64,000 nucleotides of DNA, from NCBI RefSeq assembly GCF_011764585.1, contig NZ_AP022853.1:2823501-2887500 (forward strand), given 5' to 3'. The stretch's first letter is position 1, and each line of letters opens with the position of its first letter. A program made the translations under genes and the position numbers. Source of the DNA: Sulfurimicrobium lacus. Lineage in GTDB: Bacteria; Pseudomonadota; Gammaproteobacteria; Burkholderiales; Sulfuricellaceae. Below the pieces are notes generated by a model. That model was not told the DNA's origin. It saw nothing but the letters and a program-made list of their open reading frames with translations, and ran no database searches. Of this stretch, positions 58,002 to 64,000 are shown piece by piece.

Positions 58002-58043
58002 TGACGGCTGCTGCCGTCACGGGCGCCATGTACAATGGCGCCC
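58002..58043 (+). promoter_or_regulatory. Two adjacent perfect hairpins before srkA
   Basis: TGACGGC/GCCGTCA at 58002-58008 and 58013-58019 and GGGCGCCAT/ATGGCGCCC at 58021-58029 and 58035-58043 are both perfect inverted repeats, each with a short loop. The second overlaps a TACAAT -10-like box (58031-58036) and ends next to the ATG at 58044. They may end transcription from the PEBP gene, or the second may be an operator for srkA. Confidence 0.5.
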
Positions 58044-59036
58044 ATGACTATCGACGGCACCACTCCTTTCTCGGCGCTCACCCCGGACGCCATCCTGAAC
58101 TCGCTCGACAGCGTGGGTTTGCGTGGCGACGGCCGCCTGCTGGCGCTCAACAGCTACGAAAATCGGGTTTACCAGGTCGGCATGGAGGAAGGGCCGCCGC
58201 TGGTGGCGAAGTTCTACCGCCCGGCGCGCTGGACGGACGCCGCCATTCTCGAAGAGCACGCCTTCGTCGAGGAACTGGCCGAGCGCGAGATCCCTGTCGT
58301 GCCGGCGCTCAAGCTGGGCGGGGGCAAGACGCTGCACGCCTTCGAGGGTTTCCGCTTCGCGCTGTTCCCCAGGCACGGCGGCCGCGCGCCGGAACTCGAT
58401 GACAGCAACACGCTGGAATGGATGGGCCGCTTCCTCGGCCGCATTCACGCCATCGGCGCCCTGCGTCCCTTCCATGAGCGCCCCACGCTGGATATAAAGA
58501 GCTTCGGCGAGGAGCCGCGCGATTACCTGCTGGCGCACGACTTCATCCCGACCGACCTGAACGAAGCCTACCGCAGCGTGGTGGCGCAGGCGCTGGACGG
58601 GGTGCGGCGCTGCTTCGACCGCGCCGGCAAAGTGCCGATATTGCGCCTCCACGGCGACTGCCACGCCGGCAATGTGCTGTGGACCGACAGCGGCCCTCAC
58701 TTCGTCGACTTCGACGACAGCCGCATGGGGCCGGCGGTGCAGGATCTGTGGATGCTGCTTTCCGGCGAGCGCGCCGACATGACGCGCCAGCTCGCCGACG
58801 TGCTCGCGGGCTACGAGGATTTTTACGATTTCGACACCCGCGAACTGCACCTCGTCGAGGGGCTGCGCACCTTGCGCCTGATCCACTATGCCGCCTGGCT
58901 TGCGCGCCGCTGGGACGACCCGGCGTTTCCCGCGGCCTTCCCCTGGTTCAACTCGCAACGCTACTGGCAGGACCGCGTTCTCGAATTGCGCGAACAGATC
59001 GCGCTGATGGACGAGGGACCGCTGTGGTCGGCTTAA
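58044..59036 (+). CDS. srkA: Stress response kinase A (YihE/RdoA)
   Basis: A 330-residue APH-like Ser/Thr protein kinase that counters stress-induced death in enterobacteria. It has YENRVYQVGM, FPRHGGRAPE, the catalytic HGDCHAGNVLW and VDFDDSRMGPAVQDLWMLL, then WLARRWDDPAFP. The ATG at 58044 is preferred; the ATG at 58035 lies inside a palindrome. The transcript may be leaderless. Confidence 0.93.
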   Translation: MTIDGTTPFSALTPDAILNSLDSVGLRGDGRLLALNSYENRVYQVGMEEGPPLVAKFYRPARWTDAAILEEHAFVEELAEREIPVVPALKLGGGKTLHAFEGFRFALFPRHGGRAPELDDSNTLEWMGRFLGRIHAIGALRPFHERPTLDIKSFGEEPRDYLLAHDFIPTDLNEAYRSVVAQALDGVRRCFDRAGKVPILRLHGDCHAGNVLWTDSGPHFVDFDDSRMGPAVQDLWMLLSGERADMTRQLADVLAGYEDFYDFDTRELHLVEGLRTLRLIHYAAWLARRWDDPAFPAAFPWFNSQRYWQDRVLELREQIALMDEGPLWSA

Positions 59037-59105
59037 CACCGGGCGCCCTGAGCGCATAAAATTTAACTATACCTGACCAAAACGATGGTGTAATTTATCG
59101 CTTCA

Positions 59106-61367
59106 ATGACCAAGCCCTTAGCCCAAACCACGAACACCCAAGTCATCAAGCTGGAAGAAGAGCTATACAAGCGCAACCAGCAGATCGCCTTGTTCAAGGA
59201 AGTGGTCATGGCGGTGCGCGAGCGCTTCGACGTCGAAGGCATTTTCGACATGGTGGCCAGCTTCGCGCAGGGGCTGATCAAGGCCGAAACCGTCCTGATT
59301 CCCGTGCTGGACGACAACTGCACCACCTACACCTACCGCGCCGGCTGCGGCCTGAATGCCGAGGAAATCGTCGGCGAAAGCCTGGACATCAACCTGGGCA
59401 TCTGCGGCTGGGTATGGAAGCACCAGCGCCCCTGGTGGCACGGCGTGCTGGAAGAGCTGGACGCGGAAGAGCGCAACAAGTGGGAAAAGGAAGTCGGCAG
59501 CGTCATCCTGGTACCGGTGGTGGGCCGCAACCACTTTCTCGGCGGCATCGCCGGCATCAACAAGATCGGCGGACGCGACTTCGACCGCAACGACCTCGAC
59601 CTCCTCACCCTGTTGGCCAGCCAGGTCGCCATCGCCATCGACAACAACAGCCTGATCGAGCAACTGGAGCAGGCCAACCGCAGCCTGTTCAGCGAGAAGA
59701 AAAAAGCCCAGGTCACCCTCTCGTCCATCGGCGATGCGGTGATCACCACCGATACCCAGGGACGCATCGAGTACCTCAACCCGGTTGCCGAACAGATCTT
59801 CGCCACCAGCCTGAGCGAGGCCAGATCGAAGCGCCTGGCGGAACTGGGCACCCTGTTGTTCGAACACAGCCGCAAGGAAGCCGGTAACCTGGTGGAGCGC
59901 TGCCTGCACAGGGGCGGACTGCCGGAACAGTACAACACCCTGGTCCTGGTGCGCGACGAGCGGCGGGAAATCTACCTCGAACCCAGCGCCGCGCCGATGC
60001 GCGACCAGAACGGAAAAGCGTTCGGCGTCGTGCTGGTGTTGCGCAACACGACACAAACGCATGAACTGACCAGCCAGCTTTCGCACCAGGCCACGCACGA
60101 CGCCCTGACCGGGTTCTTCAACCGCCACGAGTTCGAATACCGCATCAAGCAGGCCATCCACGACGCCCATGTGAGCAACAGCGAGCACACCCTGCTGTAC
60201 ATGGACCTCGACCAGTTCAAGGTGATCAACGACACCTGCGGCCATATCGCCGGCGACGAGCTGCTGAAGCAGTACACCGCCAAGCTGGCCAGCCGGCTGC
60301 GCCAGGACGATATCCTGGCGCGCATCGGCGGCGACGAGTTCGGCCTGCTGCTGCAAAACAGCACCACCGAGCAGGCGCTGGCCTTCGCCAACAAGATTCT
60401 GGAGCTGACGCAGCATTTCCGCTTCGTCTGGGAAGACAAAACCTTCAGCATCGGCATCAGCATCGGCCTGATCAACATCGATCGCGAAAGTGCATCCGTG
60501 ATGCACATCATGAGCCGGGTCGACGCCGCCTGCCACATGGCGAAAGAAGCCGGGCGCAACCGCATCTACGTGCACGACGAGGCCGACCAGGCGCTGCACG
60601 CGCGCCACGGCGAAATGGAATGGACGCCGCGCATCACCAAGGCGCTGGAAGAACAGCGCATGGAGCTCCATTACCAGCCCATCGTGCAGCGCGATGCGCC
60701 GGCGGACCTCGTCAGCCATTACGAGATCCTCATCCGCATGCGCTCCGAATCCGGCCAGCTGATCGCCCCCGGCGCCTTCCTGCCGGCCGCGGAGCGCTAC
60801 AACCTGATCGCCACCATCGACCGCTGGGTCGTCAGTACCTATTTCCGCTGGCTGGCTGAGCACCCCGGCCACCTGCAAGCGCTGGAGCTCGGCTCCGTCA
60901 ATCTCTCCGGCAACTCGCTGGGCGATGACGGCTGTCTGACGCACATCGAGAACGCGCTCAAGGAATTCGCCATCCCGCCGGAGAAAATCTGCTTCGAGAT
61001 CACCGAAACGGAGGCCATCGCCAACCTCGGCAAGGCCACCCACTTCATCAACCGGCTCAAGAACCATGGCTGCAAGTTCGCCCTCGACGATTTCGGCAGC
61101 GGCTTTTCCTCCTATGCCTACCTGAAGAAGCTGCCGGTCGATTTTCTCAAGATCGACGGCATGTTCGTCAAGGACATCGCCTCGGATGCCGCGGACTACG
61201 CCATGGTCGAGTCGATCAACCACATCGGCCACGTCATGGGAAGAAAGACCATCGCCGAGTTCGTCGAGAACCAGCGCATCATGGACACGCTCAGCAAGCT
61301 CGGCGTCGATTACATGCAGGGCTACGGCATCGCCAAGCCGCGCCCATTGAGCGGGCTGCTCGAATAA
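59106..61367 (+). CDS. GAF-PAS-GGDEF-EAL protein (c-di-GMP turnover)
   Basis: A 753-residue soluble protein: N-terminal helix, GAF domain (about 30-190), PAS/PAC (about 205-320), GGDEF (about 330-495, RIGGDEFGLLL) and EAL (about 505-753, DDFGSGFSSYAYL, with the signature YEILIRM, so the Ala of EAL is Ile, a tolerated change in many active enzymes). No membrane segment. A TAATTT hexamer lies 9 bases before the ATG and no ribosome site is seen, so the transcript may be leaderless. Confidence 0.92.
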   Translation: MTKPLAQTTNTQVIKLEEELYKRNQQIALFKEVVMAVRERFDVEGIFDMVASFAQGLIKAETVLIPVLDDNCTTYTYRAGCGLNAEEIVGESLDINLGICGWVWKHQRPWWHGVLEELDAEERNKWEKEVGSVILVPVVGRNHFLGGIAGINKIGGRDFDRNDLDLLTLLASQVAIAIDNNSLIEQLEQANRSLFSEKKKAQVTLSSIGDAVITTDTQGRIEYLNPVAEQIFATSLSEARSKRLAELGTLLFEHSRKEAGNLVERCLHRGGLPEQYNTLVLVRDERREIYLEPSAAPMRDQNGKAFGVVLVLRNTTQTHELTSQLSHQATHDALTGFFNRHEFEYRIKQAIHDAHVSNSEHTLLYMDLDQFKVINDTCGHIAGDELLKQYTAKLASRLRQDDILARIGGDEFGLLLQNSTTEQALAFANKILELTQHFRFVWEDKTFSIGISIGLINIDRESASVMHIMSRVDAACHMAKEAGRNRIYVHDEADQALHARHGEMEWTPRITKALEEQRMELHYQPIVQRDAPADLVSHYEILIRMRSESGQLIAPGAFLPAAERYNLIATIDRWVVSTYFRWLAEHPGHLQALELGSVNLSGNSLGDDGCLTHIENALKEFAIPPEKICFEITETEAIANLGKATHFINRLKNHGCKFALDDFGSGFSSYAYLKKLPVDFLKIDGMFVKDIASDAADYAMVESINHIGHVMGRKTIAEFVENQRIMDTLSKLGVDYMQGYGIAKPRPLSGLLE

Positions 61368-61584
61368 CGACTTGAATCCGGCGACTTCCGTGAATGGGCG
61401 TGCACTTGCTTCTACCGGATTTTCCCCCGGCTAAATCAAGCGAATTTCCCGCCATTTCTACCTGATTGCCCCCCGGGCAGATCAATCGATACGGCCCTGT
61501 GCGGTGCTATCATCGGTCCAACGCTCCACCGTTCCCGCGCCATCCGGACGCGGGCCTCGCCCGCAAGGGGCATTGGAGGTCAGG

Positions 61585-62349
61585 ATGTTCACCACCAATC
61601 CGTTCCTCCCGCTGTCCGAATTCGTGTCACCCGCCGTCATGCAGGGCTACGTCGTGTTGATGGCGCTCGCGGTTGCCGTCGGAACGGCGTTCGATCTCCT
61701 TCATGACAGGAAATTCGAATTCTTCCTGCGCGACAGGAAGCGGCGCAAGGCGGCCGCGCAGCGGCAGCTCGGCGGCGCGGACATGGCCGCCATTGCGGCC
61801 AAAACCCTGGCGCACGACGTTGCGACGTTCGGCGAATTCTGCAACCGGCAGCGGCGGATTTCGCATGTCCTGATGTTCTACGGTTTCGTGCTTTACCTGC
61901 TCACGACCATCGCGCTGATATTCGTCTATCCGGCCGACACGTCCACGCCAGCCGTCCTCCCGCTCTTGTGGAACCTCGGCGCCCTGATGACGCTGCTTGG
62001 CGGTTACTGGTTCTTCTTCCTGCTCCGGGTGAACGTGGTCCATGACGGCCAGCCGCCCTGGCGACTGGTGCGCGCGGACCTGTTCATCGTCACCCTGCTT
62101 GCCAGCGTGAGCTTCGCGCTGCTGTTCGAATTGGCGGCAATGGCGGGCAACCCTGCCGCGACCGGGTTATGCGCCGGCCTCTACATCCTCTTCACCACGG
62201 CGCTGTTTGTTTCCGTGCCCTGGTCCAAGTTCGCCCACATGTTCTACAAGCCCGTGGTGGCCTTCCAGAGACGGGTCGAGGAAGCCGACGGTTCGTCCGA
62301 CTTGCCGAGCCCGACAGGAGGCGAGCGATGCCCACCTTCACATACATGA
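61585..62349 (+). CDS. aprM: APS reductase membrane anchor AprM
   Basis: A 254-residue membrane protein with five or six helices (QGYVVLMALAVAVGTAF, HVLMFYGFVLYLLTTIAL, LLGGYWFFFLL, FIVTLLASVSFALLF, and a final helix near GLYILFTTALFV). A C-terminal HMFYKPVVAFQRR motif resembles NarI/HdrE-like electron carriers. AprM is thought to link the soluble AprBA to the quinone pool in sulfur oxidisers that lack Qmo. The ATG at 61585 has GGAGG upstream. Its 3' end overlaps aprB by 22 bases. Confidence 0.88.
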   Translation: MFTTNPFLPLSEFVSPAVMQGYVVLMALAVAVGTAFDLLHDRKFEFFLRDRKRRKAAAQRQLGGADMAAIAAKTLAHDVATFGEFCNRQRRISHVLMFYGFVLYLLTTIALIFVYPADTSTPAVLPLLWNLGALMTLLGGYWFFFLLRVNVVHDGQPPWRLVRADLFIVTLLASVSFALLFELAAMAGNPAATGLCAGLYILFTTALFVSVPWSKFAHMFYKPVVAFQRRVEEADGSSDLPSPTGGERCPPSHT

Positions 62350-62783
62350 CGCGCTGCGACGGCTGCGGCGAGTGCGTGGATATCTGTCCCTCCGACATCA
62401 TGCACATCGACCCGGTCTACCGCCGGTCTTACAACGTCGAGCCGAATTTCTGCTGGGAGTGCTACTCGTGCGTGAAGGCCTGCCCGCAGCACGCGATCGA
62501 CGTGCGCGGGTTTGCCGACTTCGCGCCGCTGGGCCACAGCGTCAGGGTGCTGCGGGAAGAGAAAATGGGCACCATCTCGTGGAAGATCCGCTACCGCGAT
62601 GGGCGGGTGAAGGAGTTCACCTTCCCGATCCGGACCACGCCCTGGGGTTCCATCAAGCCGCCATCCGATTACGCGGCGCCCGACGCAAACGCCCTGGGTT
62701 CCCAGATGCTCGCGCACGAGCCCACGGCGCTCGGGGTGGAGATGCTGCCGACCCTTCCGGTTCTCGACAAGAAAGAGGTGTGA
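62328..62783 (+). CDS. aprB: Adenylylsulfate reductase beta subunit
   Basis: The 151-residue iron-sulfur subunit carries two [4Fe-4S] clusters, in CDGCGECVDICP and CWECYSCVKACP, with a C-terminal tail (TFPIRTTPWGSI) that wraps AprA. It relays electrons between the FAD of AprA and the membrane. AGGAGGCGAG precedes the ATG at 62328. It overlaps aprM and ends four bases before aprA. Confidence 0.95.
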   Translation: MPTFTYMTRCDGCGECVDICPSDIMHIDPVYRRSYNVEPNFCWECYSCVKACPQHAIDVRGFADFAPLGHSVRVLREEKMGTISWKIRYRDGRVKEFTFPIRTTPWGSIKPPSDYAAPDANALGSQMLAHEPTALGVEMLPTLPVLDKKEV

Positions 62784-62787
62784 TGCC

Positions 62788-64000
62788 ATGAGTCAGCGAT
62801 CTTCAAAAAACATCAAGTTCGTGGACGCGGACATCCTCGTCATCGGCGGCGGTTTCGGCGGCTGCGGCGCCACTTACGAATCCCGCTACTGGGGGCGTGA
62901 CCTGAAGATCGTACTGGTCGAGAAGGCCAACATCGAGCGCAGCGGCGCCGTCTCGCACGGCCTCTCGGCGATCAACTGCTACATGGGTATGCAGTGGGGC
63001 GAGAACCAGCCGGCCGACTTCGTGCGTTATGCGCGCGGCGACCTGATGGGGCTGGTGCGCGAGGATTTGATCTTCGACATCGCCCGGCATGTCGACTCCA
63101 CGGTCCACAAGTTCGAGGAATGGGGCCTGCCGATCATGAAGGACCCGAAGACCGGCAGATACCTGCGGGAAGGGAAATGGCAGGTGATGATCCACGGCGA
63201 GAGCTACAAGCCGATCATCGCCGAGGCCGCCCGGAAGTCCGCCAGCGAAGTCTACAACCGCATCATGGTGACCCATCTGCTGATGGACAAGACGCGCCCC
63301 AACCGGGTGGCCGGCGCCCTCGGCTTCAACGTCCGCGACGGGCAGTTGCACGTGTTCCGCGCCAAGGCGGTGATCGTCGCCGCCGGCGGCGCCTCGCACG
63401 TGTTCCGGCCGCGCTCGGTCGGCGAAGGCGCGGGGAAGACCTGGTACGCCCCCTGGAGCAGCGCCTCGGCCTACGGCCTGGTGTTGCGCACCGGCGCCAA
63501 AATGATCCAGATGGAAAACCGCATCGTCCTCGCCCGCTTCAAGGACGGCTACGGTCCGGTCGGCGCCTGGTCGCTGCTGCTCAAGGCGCAGACCACCAAC
63601 GCTTACGGCGAGAACTACGAGGCCGCCCGGCTCGACGAAATCAAATCCCTGGTCGGCAAATACGCGGAGACCACGCCGCTGCCGACCTGTTTGCGCAATC
63701 ACGCCATGCTGCAGGAGGTCAAGGCCGGCAACGGCCCCATCTACATGCAGACCCAGCAGGTGCTCGACACCAAGGAGAAGGAAAATACCGGCTGGGAGGA
63801 TTTCCTCGACATGACGGTCGGCCAGGCGGTGGTCTGGGCGTCGCAGAACATCGACCCCAAGGAGAAACCGTCCGAGCTGACCACCTCCGAGCCTTACGTC
63901 ATGGGCTCACACGCCACCTGTTCCGGCGCCTGGGCCAGCGGACCGGAGGACTGCGCCCCGGCGGACTACCAGTGGGGCTACAACCGGATGACCACGGTCG
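62788..64000 (+). CDS. aprA: Adenylylsulfate reductase alpha subunit (3' end cut by window)
   Basis: The flavoprotein subunit; in sulfur oxidisers it runs in reverse to make APS from sulfite and AMP. The first 404 residues are present: FAD-binding ILVIGGGFGGCGATYE, the YMGMQWGENQPADFVRYAR region, FRAKAVIVAAGGASHVF, the GEGAGKTWYAPWSSASAY and MENRIVLARFKDGYGPVG active-site stretches, and SHATCSGAW. AGAGGTG precedes the ATG. The remainder lies past the window. Confidence 0.97.
   Translation, partial: MSQRSSKNIKFVDADILVIGGGFGGCGATYESRYWGRDLKIVLVEKANIERSGAVSHGLSAINCYMGMQWGENQPADFVRYARGDLMGLVREDLIFDIARHVDSTVHKFEEWGLPIMKDPKTGRYLREGKWQVMIHGESYKPIIAEAARKSASEVYNRIMVTHLLMDKTRPNRVAGALGFNVRDGQLHVFRAKAVIVAAGGASHVFRPRSVGEGAGKTWYAPWSSASAYGLVLRTGAKMIQMENRIVLARFKDGYGPVGAWSLLLKAQTTNAYGENYEAARLDEIKSLVGKYAETTPLPTCLRNHAMLQEVKAGNGPIYMQTQQVLDTKEKENTGWEDFLDMTVGQAVVWASQNIDPKEKPSELTTSEPYVMGSHATCSGAWASGPEDCAPADYQWGYNRMTTV

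Overview
The window (64 kb, GC-rich, gene-dense, no phage or integrase genes) looks like the chromosome of a chemolithotrophic sulfur-oxidising betaproteobacterium, of the Sulfuricella/Gallionella/Thiobacillus kind. The best indications are an aprM-aprB-aprA locus at the right edge (sulfite oxidation through APS), a HoxF-type NAD-reducing hydrogenase subunit at the left edge, a one-chain pyruvate:ferredoxin oxidoreductase, many c-di-GMP enzymes, and the recA-recX-...-alaS order. The exact genus is an inference.

Layout. 1-4.9 kb: hoxF (cut by the edge), divergent from ovoA and a translationally coupled PLP C-S lyase (ovothiol synthesis). 4.9-11 kb: a GGDEF/EAL protein, then nifJ behind an FNR/Anr-like site and followed by a strong hairpin, then a DUF2288 gene. 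11-18 kb: a membrane protein, a diheme cytochrome c, the ybbP-ybbA/tesA divergent cluster, a stand-alone histidine-kinase dimerisation domain, msrA. 18-26 kb: DUF3135, lon with a sigma-32-like promoter, then an encapsulin operon (encapsulated ferritin, shell, FAD reductase), a secreted PLD nuclease, an MscS channel and a PilZ protein. 26-31 kb: alaS, an OB-like lipoprotein, recX and recA. 31-39 kb: a PAS/GGDEF protein, pncC-pgpA-thiL, three toxin-antitoxin genes, uup, a DksA-like gene and tRNA-Arg(CCT). 39-50 kb: a 1371-residue MASE1/PAS/GAF/GGDEF sensor, a 1152-residue protein that may be a PPi-type PEP carboxykinase, metK and a methyltransferase. 50-59 kb: a lipoprotein, djlA, DUF1415, a MOSC protein, a membrane-tethered glutaredoxin, a giant charged-helix/AsmA-like membrane protein, hsp20, a PEBP protein and srkA. 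59-64 kb: a GAF/PAS/GGDEF/EAL protein and aprMBA.

Themes. Energy and carbon: hydrogenase, APS reductase, PFOR and the possible PPi-PEPCK fit an autotroph working at low oxygen. Iron, thiol and redox stress: encapsulated ferritin with a linked reductase, ovothiol, MsrA, glutaredoxin, Lon, Hsp20 and SrkA. Signalling: four GGDEF proteins (two also carrying EAL) and one PilZ receptor.

Short palindromic repeats of several families are scattered between genes, and one copy has been absorbed in frame into thiL. The observations I rate highest are the encapsulin-ferritin-reductase operon with an encapsulation-like tail on the reductase, the PPi-PEPCK candidate, the membrane protein with about 545 residues of charged helix, the apparent ATT start of recX, and the repeat inside thiL.
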